Source: Candidatus Woesearchaeota archaeon (lineage in GTDB: Archaea; Nanobdellota; Nanobdellia; Woesearchaeales; ARS49). From it: a DNA stretch of 21,064 nt. Location: the NCBI GenBank assembly GCA_016203345.1, contig JACQMZ010000068.1, positions 1-21,064 of the forward strand. The letters are read 5' to 3'. Under the pieces are notes generated by a model. It had not been told where the DNA came from and searched no databases. It saw nothing but the letters and a program-made list of their open reading frames with translations. This document shows, one piece after another, positions 1 through 7,350 of the stretch. The first letter of the stretch is position 1; every line of letters starts with the position of its first letter. The translations under genes were made by a program, and so were the position numbers.

Positions 1-2
1 AT

Positions 3-37
3 CTTAACGTAGTCACAAAGCTCCCGTAGTAATTCAC
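3..37 (+). repeat. Dispersed repeat box A, copy 1
   Basis: This 35-base segment contains CGTAGTCACA and CTCCCGT. It matches the reverse complement of 11382-11416 at 31 of 35 positions, and its core matches 21026-21049 with two differences in 24. It lies outside any recognisable gene, next to a hairpin and to a short copy of a second repeat box. I see no coding potential. Its function is unknown; it may be part of a small mobile or regulatory module. Confidence 0.75.
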
Positions 38-50
38 TTACAAATATTGT

Positions 51-97
51 GAATTTTGCTGAACGACCGAGCGCAAGCGAGGGAGTTCGCAAAATTC
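51..97 (+). repeat. Bulged hairpin element, copy 1 (opposite orientation)
   Basis: The outer stem GAATTTTGC (51-59) pairs with GCAAAATTC (89-97). T60 is bulged. GAAC (61-64) pairs with GTTC (85-88). A GA/GA symmetric internal loop (65-66 and 83-84) follows. The inner part closes with CC/GG, a second GA/GA mismatch, GC/GC and a GCAA tetraloop of the GNRA type. The other family members carry the complementary TC/TC loop on the plus strand, so this copy is inverted relative to them. It sits upstream of hicB1 and downstream of nothing visible in the window. Confidence 0.8.
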
Positions 98-111
98 GTA
101 CTCACAGAATA

Positions 112-125
112 GCTAAACAGGTACC
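112..125 (+). repeat. Partial copy of dispersed repeat box B
   Basis: These 14 bases (gctaaacaggtacc) match the end of the 34-base repeat at 11428-11461 at 13 of 14 positions. Being beside box A and a hairpin, they make the left end of the window a third, eroded copy of the composite repeat. Confidence 0.5.
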
Positions 126-137
126 GTTGCGCAATAC

Positions 138-147
138 ATTTTTAAAC
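138..147 (+). promoter_or_regulatory. TATA box of hicBA pair 1
   Basis: ATTTTTAAAC is centred about 27 bases before the ATG at 170. That is the spacing expected of a leaderless archaeal transcript starting at this codon. Confidence 0.6.
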
Positions 148-169
148 TCGTAAGCACTTGAAAGATGCT

Positions 170-379
170 ATGAGAACATTCACTGCGATTATTCAGAAGG
201 AAGAAGATATGTATGTCGCAAAGTGTCCTGAAACAGGCACGGTTAGTCAAGGCAGAACTATTGAAGAAGCAGTGGCAAACCTCAAAGAAGCTACTGAATT
301 ATATCTTGAAGAATTTCCCTTAAAGGTTGAGGCGCGTCCCGTCATGACTACCTTTGAGGTGACTGAGGTTGCCGCTTAA
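170..379 (+). CDS. hicB: HicB-family antitoxin (pair 1)
   Basis: A 69-residue protein with the short HicB-like fold: an alternating strand start (TFTAIIQKEEDMYVAKCPE), then a turn (TVSQGRTIEEA) and a helix (VANLKEATELYLEEF). In known HicAB systems HicB neutralises the HicA mRNA interferase and often represses the operon. A TTG at 158 could extend it by four residues, but the TATA spacing favours ATG 170. The stop overlaps the start of the hicA-like gene by 11 bases, so translation is probably coupled. A second, 60-70% similar-looking HicB lies at 4216. The family call is secure; antitoxin activity is inferred. Confidence 0.85.
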   Translation: MRTFTAIIQKEEDMYVAKCPETGTVSQGRTIEEAVANLKEATELYLEEFPLKVEARPVMTTFEVTEVAA

Positions 380-596
380 GAAGACTTCTGGAAAGGAATG
401 TGTGAAGATCTTGTGCAACAAGTTTGGCTTCGTGGTCAAACGACAAGCAGGAAGCCACATCATTCTGCGAAAGGAAACTCATGAAGGAGCAGTTGGGACA
501 GTTGTGCCAAACCACAAAGAACTTAAAATCGGAACACTCAAAGGAATTCTGGAACTCGCGAAAGTCAAAGAGGATGAGTTTGCAATATTCCAATGA
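369..596 (+). CDS. hicA: HicA-family mRNA interferase toxin (pair 1)
   Basis: A 75-residue protein with the HicA layout of a small dsRBD-like fold. It starts with a basic PLKKTSGKECVKIL segment, then FGFVVKRQAGSHIILRK, where the His in GSHI is the catalytic residue in HicA toxins. It ends with VPNHKELKIGTLKGILELA, the C-terminal strand and helix of the family. The start is a TTG at 369 inside the end of hicB; no in-frame ATG would keep the N-terminal motif, and the homologous pair at 4418 starts at the equivalent place. HicA proteins cleave mRNA; activity here is inferred. The gene looks complete, unlike its paralogue at 4418. Confidence 0.85.
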   Translation: MPLKKTSGKECVKILCNKFGFVVKRQAGSHIILRKETHEGAVGTVVPNHKELKIGTLKGILELAKVKEDEFAIFQ

Positions 597-724
597 AAAC
601 ACTTACAAAAGGCGTCCTCCTAATACGTCATAACAGTCAGTTCAGAAATCCGTTCAAAATGCGTCTAGTTGCGCGCTTCCAATATATCAATCAGCGTAGT
701 GGTGTCAAGCAGAACGTAGCAACA

Positions 725-733
725 TTTAAATAA
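725..733 (+). promoter_or_regulatory. TATA box of moxR
   Basis: TTTAAATAA is centred at 729, 27 bases before the ATG at 756. It is only 9 bases from the ATG at 738, so the longer start would lie upstream of the expected transcription start. This sets the moxR start. Confidence 0.65.
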
Positions 734-755
734 CTGCATGGTACGAATCTCTGTG

Positions 756-3260
756 ATGATGAGGCTGGAAGACACCAAGAAGCTCATGGATGCCTTGTTT
801 GCTGAAGTGCGCAAGGTCATCGTGGGCCAGGATGAGATGATTCATCAAATGACGGTTGCGTTGCTGACGAATTCCCACGCACTTCTCGAGGGCTATCCGG
901 GACTGGCGAAAACGCTCGCTGTCCGCACGGTTTCTGAAGTTCTTGACTTGAAATTCTCCCGCATCCAGAACACGCCTGACCTGATGCCGTCAGACATCAC
1001 TGGCACGTACATTATTGAAGAAACATCTGGCGGAAAACGACAATTCAAGTTCCAGCCAGGACCGATCTTTGCCAATATAGTCCTGGCAGATGAAATCAAC
1101 CGCGCGACTCCCAAAACCCAGTCTGCCATGCTTGAAGCCATGCAGGAAAAACAAGTCACTGTCGGCAACTCCACGTTCAAGCTGGAAGAGCCGTTTTTTG
1201 TTCTAGCGACAATGAATCCGATCGAGCAGGAGGGAAGTCTCGCATTAGATGAACCAGTATTTGTTAATGGCGAGCTGAAGACTGGAAGTGAATTGCTTGC
1301 TGCCGTTGAAGACCGGTGCATTGCAGAAAACAAAAAAGGAACCAAACTGTATGATATTGATGCATGGACGTTGTCTCTTAACACTTCAGGAAAACTGGAA
1401 AAGCAAAAGTGTTTACTCTACACGCTGCCCTACCAGGATGAGTTCATTGTATTGACGACAAGAACCGGAAGGAAATTGAAAGTAACTAAGAATCATCCGT
1501 TTCTCGTGAACGAGAATGGCATTATTCTTTGGAAAAAGGCAGAAGAACTGACAAAGCAGGATTATGTCATCAACCCTGCAAGACTTCCTGTTGTTGAACA
1601 AAAAAATATCGTGTCGCATGAGGAAGCAATTGCGCTTATGTCACAAATGCCTTTGCCAAATGATATTCCTTTTGATGAAGACTTTGCATTTTGGATTGCA
1701 TTTTTGTTGTCGGACGGCGCAATCGGGGAAAAATATGTTGAAGCTGTCCAAAAGAATTATCCTGAAGCTCTTGACAGGTTTGTGGCGATTTCAAAGAAAT
1801 ACGGATTCTGCCCTTCGGTTTTTACTAACAGAGGATGTCGTTATGCGAGAATTTATTCCAAACCTCTTGTTGAATATTTGCATATCCGCTTTGGAGTAAC
1901 TGGAGGAAAGGACAAAGAAATCCCATCATGGTTCTTGAGCTTTCCTGCCAAACTGAACAAGGAATTTCTGAGAACTTTCATTTCTTTGGAATCTTCATTA
2001 AGAGATAACAGAATAGTCTTTACGCAAAAGAGCGTAAGGAATGTAAACGTGATTATGCATATGCTATTGCGGGAAGGAATCCTCTCATGGCCACGACATG
2101 ATGGAAGAATATTCCGATTAAAAATACAGGGTGAAGATTTCATTCGTTTCCTCAAGCAGATTGGCTGGGTTTCGCAAGAAAGAATACAAAAGATTGGCCT
2201 GCACAGGAAGACAAGGTCAAGCTTTCGTGTTGTGCCTGTATTGAGGCGCGTTATTTTGAAATTAGTGGAACGACTCGGCATCAATAGTTTTCACACCTTA
2301 AAAGGACGCCAAAGCATTACGTCGCGACCCTGGTATGGCAGCTACAAGGGTATTAAAGAGGGTGAAGTGGTGATGTCTGTTGACGCCTTGAGAGAGTTCG
2401 TTAAAGACATCAAAAAGGAACTCGAGACTCGAAAATTGCCGAATTTTTTTGAAACATTGAAAAGCAATCCAAGACAATTTGCGGCCAAGATTGGCGTACC
2501 TATGACAGACATTACGGAACATTTGCGCATATCAAGAAACCAGGTATGGTCATTGTATGATTCAGGTAATCCTTCCCATGGCGGGCAAATAACACAATTT
2601 CTTCAGGGACAGCACACCCAGTGTATTCAAGAAGCAGAACAGCAATTGAAATATTGCGAAGCATTACTGAGTGAGGATATTTATTATGATCAGATAACGT
2701 CATTGGAATGCGTACCTTCGAATGGCATGGCTTTTGGACTGACGGTGCCCAAGCTTCAGAATTACATTGCAGGTTTTGGCGGGTGTGGAATTAACCATAA
2801 CACCTATCCGCTTCCAGAAGCACAAGCCGACAGATTCCTACTGAAGATTCGCGCGGGTTATCCAAATGCCGAAGACGAACTCAAAATCGTCGACTTGTAT
2901 GCTGAAGAACTCAAAAAACAACCGCTCCGCAAAGTGCTCAATGCAGAATCCCTGCTCTACCTGCAAAAACTCACACGACAAGTCCCAGTCGCCACAGACA
3001 TCAAAAAGTATGCCGTCGGCATCATTACTGCAACCCGCAACAAAAAAGACCTTATTGAGTACGGCGCATCACCACGCGCATCCATCGGACTTGTCCTCGC
3101 GGCCAAAGCCCGCGCGCTCATGGAAGGCAGGAAATACGTGTCAAAGGACGACATCAACAAAATGGCGTACCCCATCCTGCGCCACAGAATCATCCTCAGC
3201 TTTGAGGCAGAACGCCAAAACCTCCATGAAGATGATGTCATTAAACAACTGCTTAAGTGA
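756..3260 (+). CDS. moxR: MoxR-type AAA+ ATPase interrupted by an intein
   Basis: The host protein is a MoxR-family AAA+ ATPase of about 312 residues once the intein is removed, a normal length. Visible motifs are Walker A (EGYPGLAKT), Walker B (IVLADEINRA), sensor 1 (LATMNPIEQEG) and, after the intein, TYPLPEAQADRFLL. MoxR ATPases act as chaperone-like remodelling machines and are typically encoded beside DUF58/vWA proteins, as here. A 522-residue intein splits the gene between the G ending EQEG and the T of TYPLPEAQ, in the catalytic region, so ATPase function should depend on splicing. ATG 738 is possible, but the TATA spacing favours 756 or 759. A hairpin element follows immediately and overlaps the stop codon. 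Confidence 0.92.
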   Translation: MMRLEDTKKLMDALFAEVRKVIVGQDEMIHQMTVALLTNSHALLEGYPGLAKTLAVRTVSEVLDLKFSRIQNTPDLMPSDITGTYIIEETSGGKRQFKFQPGPIFANIVLADEINRATPKTQSAMLEAMQEKQVTVGNSTFKLEEPFFVLATMNPIEQEGSLALDEPVFVNGELKTGSELLAAVEDRCIAENKKGTKLYDIDAWTLSLNTSGKLEKQKCLLYTLPYQDEFIVLTTRTGRKLKVTKNHPFLVNENGIILWKKAEELTKQDYVINPARLPVVEQKNIVSHEEAIALMSQMPLPNDIPFDEDFAFWIAFLLSDGAIGEKYVEAVQKNYPEALDRFVAISKKYGFCPSVFTNRGCRYARIYSKPLVEYLHIRFGVTGGKDKEIPSWFLSFPAKLNKEFLRTFISLESSLRDNRIVFTQKSVRNVNVIMHMLLREGILSWPRHDGRIFRLKIQGEDFIRFLKQIGWVSQERIQKIGLHRKTRSSFRVVPVLRRVILKLVERLGINSFHTLKGRQSITSRPWYGSYKGIKEGEVVMSVDALREFVKDIKKELETRKLPNFFETLKSNPRQFAAKIGVPMTDITEHLRISRNQVWSLYDSGNPSHGGQITQFLQGQHTQCIQEAEQQLKYCEALLSEDIYYDQITSLECVPSNGMAFGLTVPKLQNYIAGFGGCGINHNTYPLPEAQADRFLLKIRAGYPNAEDELKIVDLYAEELKKQPLRKVLNAESLLYLQKLTRQVPVATDIKKYAVGIITATRNKKDLIEYGASPRASIGLVLAAKARALMEGRKYVSKDDINKMAYPILRHRIILSFEAERQNLHEDDVIKQLLK
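1236..2801 (+). mobile_element. Intein with LAGLIDADG-type endonuclease domain in moxR
   Basis: The insert is in frame, 522 codons long, starts with Ser (SLALDEPVFVNGEL) and ends with the canonical His-Asn (GINHN), followed by a Thr extein nucleophile. Removing it restores EQEG-TYPLPEAQ, the uninterrupted MoxR sequence. Block B is visible as VTKNHPFLV (TxxH) followed by LTKQDYV. The endonuclease half has one good LAGLIDADG motif (WIAFLLSDGAI) and one degenerate motif (LRTFISLESSL), in which the acidic residue is Glu and the Gly is Ser. Block F reads AFGLTVPKLQNYIAG, with Gly where YDLTV usually has Asp. Splicing residues are intact, while homing may be impaired. Splicing itself is inferred. 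Confidence 0.92.
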
Positions 3261-3300
3261 AATTTCGAATTCAGCGCCCGGCGCTTCATTCAGAAATTTC
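3259..3300. repeat. Bulged hairpin element, copy 2 (between moxR and the DUF58 gene)
   Basis: GAAATTTC (3259-3266) pairs with GAAATTTC (3293-3300). GAAT (3267-3270) pairs with ATTC (3288-3291), with A3292 bulged. The TC/TC loop is at 3271-3272 and 3286-3287, and the tip AGCGC-CCG-GCGCT spans 3273-3285. It overlaps the last two bases of the moxR stop codon and fills most of the gap to the next co-directional gene. It could attenuate or process a moxR-DUF58 transcript, or be a passive insertion. Confidence 0.8.
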
Positions 3301-3317
3301 ACTGGTGATGAAAAACA

Positions 3318-4169
3318 ATGATTGACATTTCATTTCTCCATCAACTCGACCGATTGAGCTTAATCATCAACAAAAGAGTCACGTCAAACTATGCCGGCGA
3401 GCGCGCATCAGTCTACACAGGACAAGGTCTTATCTTCAAGGATTACGCCATCTACGCACCAGGAGAAGACTTCCGCAAGATAGACTGGAAAGTATTTGGC
3501 AGAACTGACAAACTCTTTATCAAGCGACATGAAGAAGAACGCAATCTGGTCATCCACATCATCGTAGACTATTCCGGAAGCATGGATTTTGGCTCTGGCA
3601 AAGTCACCAAGGCAGAATACGCAGGCATGCTCGGCATCGGGTTTGCATACATGGCAATGAAAAACAACGAGAAATTCGTGCTTTCCACATTTGCAGACGA
3701 ACTGCAATTGTTCAGGGCAAGACGCGGAAAAGGACAACTGGCGCACATCGTCAAACTGTTGAACGAAAGAAAACCCAAAGGAGCATCCAAAATTGAACTT
3801 GCACTCGCCAGATACAAAAAACTCATCCAGTCCAGATCATTCATCGTCATCATTTCAGACTTCTTGTACGACCCAGAAGAAATCCGCCACGCCATCAGCC
3901 GATTCAAAGACCATGAAGTAGTGCTAGTGCAAGTCCTAGACAAAGTGGAGCAGGAATTGAATATCGAGGGCGACTACAAGCTTGTCGACATGGAATCACG
4001 AGGCGTGCTGAGAACGTTTATCTCCCCATTCCTGCGAAAGAACTATGGCGGAATGCTTGCAGACCACCAAGCCAAGATTCGTCATGGGTGCAGTGAAATC
4101 GGCGCAAAATTCTTCACCATAAGCACAGACACTCCCATATTCGACGCGTTTTACAAGGTTCTGAGCTAG
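3318..4169 (+). CDS. DUF58 protein with a von Willebrand A-like MIDAS motif
   Basis: A 283-residue protein. The DUF58 signature Y-APGED-R-IDW spans about residues 46-57, followed by FIKRHEEE. The segment VDYSGSMDF (residues 83-91) is a DxSxS metal-ion-dependent adhesion site of the vWA fold. DUF58 proteins are the usual partners of MoxR ATPases; their exact role is not settled, although some MoxR-vWA pairs help mature metal enzymes or membrane complexes. I see no signal peptide or membrane segment, so it is probably cytoplasmic. The gene lies 57 bases after moxR with a hairpin in the gap, and no TATA box is obvious, suggesting co-transcription. Confidence 0.88.
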   Translation: MIDISFLHQLDRLSLIINKRVTSNYAGERASVYTGQGLIFKDYAIYAPGEDFRKIDWKVFGRTDKLFIKRHEEERNLVIHIIVDYSGSMDFGSGKVTKAEYAGMLGIGFAYMAMKNNEKFVLSTFADELQLFRARRGKGQLAHIVKLLNERKPKGASKIELALARYKKLIQSRSFIVIISDFLYDPEEIRHAISRFKDHEVVLVQVLDKVEQELNIEGDYKLVDMESRGVLRTFISPFLRKNYGGMLADHQAKIRHGCSEIGAKFFTISTDTPIFDAFYKVLS

Positions 4170-4185
4170 AGCACACGTACAAAGC

Positions 4186-4191
4186 TTTATA
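4186..4191 (+). promoter_or_regulatory. TATA box of hicB copy 2
   Basis: TTTATA within CTTTATATTC is centred 27 bases before the ATG at 4216, giving a leaderless start. The same ten-base box occurs on the minus strand before the ligase gene (17911-17920). Confidence 0.6.
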
Positions 4192-4215
4192 TTCACATCT
4201 CCACTTACAAAACTC

Positions 4216-4434
4216 ATGGAGTTTACCGCGATTATCAGAAAAGGGGAAAGGCAGTACGTTGCATTGTGCCCTGAAGTAGACGTGGCCAGCCAAGGAACAA
4301 CTGTAGACGAAGCGCTGAAAAATCTGAAAGAGGCAGTAGAACTCTATGTTGAAGAGATGGGCCTTCCTGAATTGGAAGGAAAAGAGGCAATCGTAGCCCG
4401 ATTCGCCGTCGAAGAGCATGCCAAAGCTGCCTAG
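4216..4434 (+). CDS. hicB: HicB-family antitoxin (pair 2)
   Basis: A 72-residue HicB-like protein starting MEFTAIIRKGERQYVALCPE, then DVASQGTTVDEALKNLKEA. It is clearly paralogous to the HicB at 170 (shared FTAII, VA-CPE, SQG-T-EA, NLKEA-ELY-EE). The TATA box fixes the start. It overlaps the 5' end of a hicA-like frame by 17 bases, but that toxin frame is truncated. This may therefore be an orphan antitoxin, possibly kept because it still acts as a repressor or cross-neutralises the intact HicA. Cross-talk is speculation. Confidence 0.85.
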   Translation: MEFTAIIRKGERQYVALCPEVDVASQGTTVDEALKNLKEAVELYVEEMGLPELEGKEAIVARFAVEEHAKAA

Positions 4435-4624
4435 ACTTTCAGGCCAAGAAGTCATAAAGATTCTGTCCCAAACAGGATTCCAGATTGCAAGACAAAAAGG
4501 AAGCCACATTATTGTCACAAAGCAAACAGATAGCGGAAAAGTAGCATGTGAAACTTCTGTACTCGTCTACTTTTTCTTTCTTCCATTCCATAATTTGTCA
4601 ATATTGATGCGCGTCAAATCATAG
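4418..4624 (+). pseudogene. Truncated HicA-family toxin (pair 2)
   Basis: Residues 1-44 (PKLPRLSGQEVIKIL, then FQIARQKGSHIIVTK) are HicA-like and keep the His of GSHI. From about position 4550 the frame loses similarity: the expected VPxHKELKxGTLxGIL end is replaced by an unrelated hydrophobic tail (VLVYFFFLPF). The break lies just before the end of the convergent lysA-like gene, so the missing 3' part was probably removed by a deletion or rearrangement that joined these two regions. A shortened, inactive protein is the likely product if it is translated at all. Confidence 0.75.
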
Positions 4625-5958
4625 AACTTCTTGAGTTCTTGAGGGTCTGCCACTTTAAGCACGTCGAGCTCTGGCGCAAACATTTCAGAATACCTGTCCC
4701 GCCGGCGAATGCTCTTGACCGTGCCATTCTCCTTCACCATCACAGCCGCCGGCCGCTTAAGCGTGTTAAAGTTTGATGCCATGACGCTGCTGTAGGCGCC
4801 GCAGTCCATAAACGTGACCAAATCTCCAGCTTCCAGTTTAGGAAGCCACCTGTTCCTTGCAAGAATATCAATGCAATCGCACGTGCAGCCCGCAATCGTG
4901 TACTCGCGGGTTCTGCGCGCGTTCATTTTCGTGACAGGCAAGACTTCATAATACTGCTTGTAAATCATTGGGTCAGGCAGGAAGGCGTACGTCGAGCCGT
5001 CAACAACCAGCAACCTTTTCTTTGGCCTCTTTTTCTTGCTGATCACGCGCACAAGCCCAATCCCTGCATTTGCAACCATAAACTTGCCAGGCTCAAAAAT
5101 AAGCGTCGGCGGGCTCAAGTCAGCCTTGTGAATCATTTCTTCAAACCGCTGAACAAAATGCGCGCCCATATCCTCTGGCTGAAACACTTCGTGATCGTTG
5201 TACTGGAACGGGAACCCGCCACCCAAATCAATGTACCTGAGCTTGATGCCCAGACTCTTGCAATACACTGCATGCTTGATCAATTTCTGCGCCGCGATTT
5301 CATACACTTTCGGATCTGAAATGTAACTCCCGTGAAAATGAAGGCCGATCAAGTCAACATATTTTGCCTCTTTTGCCATCCGGATAGCTTTTGCCACACT
5401 CCCATTCGCAATGCCATACTGTTGATGTTTTGACGTGTACTTTCCAAGCGTTATCAGCGGATTCACTCTGATGAACACGCGCATCCTCGTGCGCATCTTT
5501 TGCGCAACCTTTGCCACACGCTCCAGCTCTTCAACAGAATCAATCGTAATGGCCTGGACGCCAATCTTCGCCGCAAACATGATGTCCTGATCGGTCTTGT
5601 GCAGGTTGGTAAACGTGATCTCCCGCGGCTCAAAATCCGCCAACAGCGCCAAGATGATCTCGCCCACACTCGACGCGTCAATATCCATTCCCTCTTCACG
5701 CATGATGCGCAGAATCTCAAGATTTGAATTACACTTGCTGGCATACTGCGGCCTGAATTTTTGGTAAGGAAACGACCTCTTGAAACGTCTCACACGACTG
5801 CGAATTTCACTCTCAACAAAAATGTACAGGGGCGTGCCGTACTTTTCTGCCAGCCCTTTAATCGACGTGTCATGAATGTGCAATGTTCCCTTCTTGTCCT
5901 GTTTCAGATAGGGCCATCTGGGTTTCAGATACTTGCGAGAAATACGTCGATACTTCAT
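4567..5958 (-). CDS. lysA: LysA-like PLP-dependent decarboxylase (fold-III, Orn/DAP/Arg group)
   Basis: A 463-residue alanine-racemase-fold decarboxylase. The PLP lysine is in YASKCNSN (K75). Other motifs are HFHGS (207-211), DLGGGFPF (244-251, phosphate binding), FEPGKFM (288-294), GCTCDCIDIL (357-366, active-site Cys/Asp) and DCGAYSS (385-391). This pattern suits diaminopimelate decarboxylase, which makes lysine from meso-DAP, but no other lysine gene is nearby. Length is slightly above the typical 420 residues, with a basic 30-residue N-terminal extension. Ornithine, arginine or carboxynorspermidine decarboxylase are alternatives. A TATA box about 97 bases upstream implies a leader of about 70 bases. 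Confidence 0.75.
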   Translation of the reverse strand: MKYRRISRKYLKPRWPYLKQDKKGTLHIHDTSIKGLAEKYGTPLYIFVESEIRSRVRRFKRSFPYQKFRPQYASKCNSNLEILRIMREEGMDIDASSVGEIILALLADFEPREITFTNLHKTDQDIMFAAKIGVQAITIDSVEELERVAKVAQKMRTRMRVFIRVNPLITLGKYTSKHQQYGIANGSVAKAIRMAKEAKYVDLIGLHFHGSYISDPKVYEIAAQKLIKHAVYCKSLGIKLRYIDLGGGFPFQYNDHEVFQPEDMGAHFVQRFEEMIHKADLSPPTLIFEPGKFMVANAGIGLVRVISKKKRPKKRLLVVDGSTYAFLPDPMIYKQYYEVLPVTKMNARRTREYTIAGCTCDCIDILARNRWLPKLEAGDLVTFMDCGAYSSVMASNFNTLKRPAAVMVKENGTVKSIRRRDRYSEMFAPELDVLKVADPQELKKFYDLTRINIDKLWNGRKKK

Positions 5959-6052
5959 TGTATTTCCCTACGTCAATGAACAGAATGCATGACTCATCAT
6001 TGTCTCTTCTTGCAGAATGCCTGTTCTTTTTCTCTGTACGTAATGGTTTATG

Positions 6053-6060
6053 TATTTAAA
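6053..6060 (-). promoter_or_regulatory. TATA box for the lysA-like gene
   Basis: On the minus strand this reads TTTAAATA. The expected start of transcription is near 6029, leaving about 70 untranslated bases, longer than for most genes in the window. That leader holds a ten-codon frame (ATG at about 5994 to a TAG at about 5968). Confidence 0.45.
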
Positions 6061-6078
6061 CTTTATCCCTCAGGATTT

Positions 6079-6771
6079 TCACGGAACTTGTGCAAGTTTA
6101 AGGGTGGTATTGATCTCCTCCTCTGAGATCGCGCAACCGTTCAGCTTCAAGCCCCATAACACCCCCTCTAGCAGAGTCTTTCGCGCATTTGGAACCTGTA
6201 CGACAAACTGATTAAGCAAACCACGCTCGCACGCCACCACTGCAAGCTCTGTACTGCGAATGCAGGAAATATGGCGCGTGCGCTCGCTGAACTGCCGCAA
6301 CACATTTCTGTCCAGCTGAATGGACGTGTGCAGCCGAAACCCGAGGAGTTTCTTCAACCTTTCCGGTTCCTCCAGCAACATGCGCGTGACGCGTTCATCC
6401 ACCACCACAGCGTCAGCACGCAATACAATTGCACCAGCAAGAGCCTCCACTTCACCCATCTGCAAAATAGTAATAGGCGTGTTGTGCGCGCGAAAAATCC
6501 TGTTTGCCAACTGGTACAACTCATTCGCGTCCGCTGACAAATCCGGATGCATCATCGGCTTCAGCACGCCCTTCTCGATAACCGACCTCACTTGAAGCGC
6601 CTCAAACTTGAACTTCTTGGTGCGCAACGGACGCTCCACCAGCTCCTTTTGCACACATGCAGGAATAAAAAACTCGCCATCAAACAATTTCTTCAACGGC
6701 TCCAGCACCCACAACAAATTATTTGTCGTCAGACTGATGACCGGGCCTGCATCAAACACCAATGCCTTCAC
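6079..6771 (-). CDS. PIN-domain protein (putative ribonuclease)
   Basis: A 230-residue protein whose first half is a PIN-like nuclease fold. ALVFDAGPVISL supplies the first acidic residue (D7), LQMGEVEALAGA the conserved glutamates (E107 or E109), and ADAVVVDERVTRML the later aspartates (D120, D125). PIN enzymes are metal-dependent RNases, often toxins. The C-terminal 70 residues extend beyond a small toxin and look helical. Its start overlaps the stop of the upstream HTH gene by four bases (ATGA), so the two are a translationally coupled pair. A toxin-like or regulatory RNase role is plausible, but the substrate is unknown. Confidence 0.8.
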   Translation of the reverse strand: MKALVFDAGPVISLTTNNLLWVLEPLKKLFDGEFFIPACVQKELVERPLRTKKFKFEALQVRSVIEKGVLKPMMHPDLSADANELYQLANRIFRAHNTPITILQMGEVEALAGAIVLRADAVVVDERVTRMLLEEPERLKKLLGFRLHTSIQLDRNVLRQFSERTRHISCIRSTELAVVACERGLLNQFVVQVPNARKTLLEGVLWGLKLNGCAISEEEINTTLKLAQVP

Positions 6772-7310
6772 GAAAACAGCCTCCTGGCAAACACGATGCG
6801 CTCTTTGACAGTCTTACCCACTGCATCAGGAGTAATGGTCTTGCCAATATAGTTCGCGAGTTCCCACTGCGAGACGCCCAACAGTTCAGCAGTCCTCGCA
6901 ATAGACAACCCATGCTCGTGCATCTTGCTTGCCTTCTTGATGCACGCCTTTGTAAGAACCTCCTCAATATACAGCGCGAGCTTCTCGTCAGACTTGCGAA
7001 TGTCGTCCAACGCTTTTTTTACGGCAGAACGATATCCTGCATCATCATTCTTTGAAATGGCAGCAAACGCCTGCTCAAGAACCTTGACAAACTGGTCATA
7101 CTTACACGCCACTTCCATACAGCGCATGATTGTTTTATACAGCGCATACACGAGCACTGCAAAGCCGATGCTGTCCTCATCCTGAAAAATACTGGCATCA
7201 TGGATGACATGGTTTGACATCTCGAGCAAGTCCTGCGGTTTGTCAGCCTTCAAAGATGCAATCACCCTGCCAAGCACGGCCTTGATGTCGTCTTTCACCA
7301 CAGGTTGCAT
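6768..7310 (-). CDS. Helical protein with C-terminal HTH, partner of the PIN gene
   Basis: A 180-residue protein, mostly helical. Residues about 1-125 resemble no family I can name. Residues about 128-155 (MHEHGLSIARTAELLGVSQ, then WELANYIG) form a recognisable helix-turn-helix. It ends in ATGA overlap with the PIN gene. A TATA box 26 bases upstream makes it leaderless. The arrangement of DNA-binding protein first, PIN nuclease second, resembles an antitoxin-toxin or autoregulated operon, but the protein is longer than typical VapB antitoxins. The function is inferred from context only. Confidence 0.65.
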   Translation of the reverse strand: MQPVVKDDIKAVLGRVIASLKADKPQDLLEMSNHVIHDASIFQDEDSIGFAVLVYALYKTIMRCMEVACKYDQFVKVLEQAFAAISKNDDAGYRSAVKKALDDIRKSDEKLALYIEEVLTKACIKKASKMHEHGLSIARTAELLGVSQWELANYIGKTITPDAVGKTVKERIVFARRLFS

Positions 7311-7331
7311 ACTTGCCTGTAGCTTGCTCCG

Positions 7332-7339
7332 TATATAAA
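7332..7339 (-). promoter_or_regulatory. TATA box of the HTH-PIN operon
   Basis: The minus strand reads TTTATATA, centred 26 bases before the ATG at 7310. It is the left half of a divergent promoter region whose centre holds a bulged hairpin. Confidence 0.65.
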
Positions 7340-7350
7340 TTTTTATACCT

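Noticed and set aside
51..97. CRISPR repeat or array
   Set aside because: The hairpins are dispersed over 21 kb with no regular spacers and no cas genes.
738..755. Start of moxR at ATG 738
   Set aside because: The TATA box at 725-733 would lie only nine bases upstream; ATG 756 has the 27-base spacing seen at other genes.
893..1384. 163-codon minus-strand open frame opposite moxR
   Set aside because: It lies antisense to strongly conserved MoxR codons and has no recognisable domain.
1236..2801. Group I intron or transposon insertion in moxR
   Set aside because: The insert is in frame, begins Ser, ends His-Asn before Thr and has intein blocks, so it is an intein.
3301..3320. C/D box small RNA suggested by GTGATGA near 3304
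   Set aside because: No matching D box with proper spacing and terminal stem was found.
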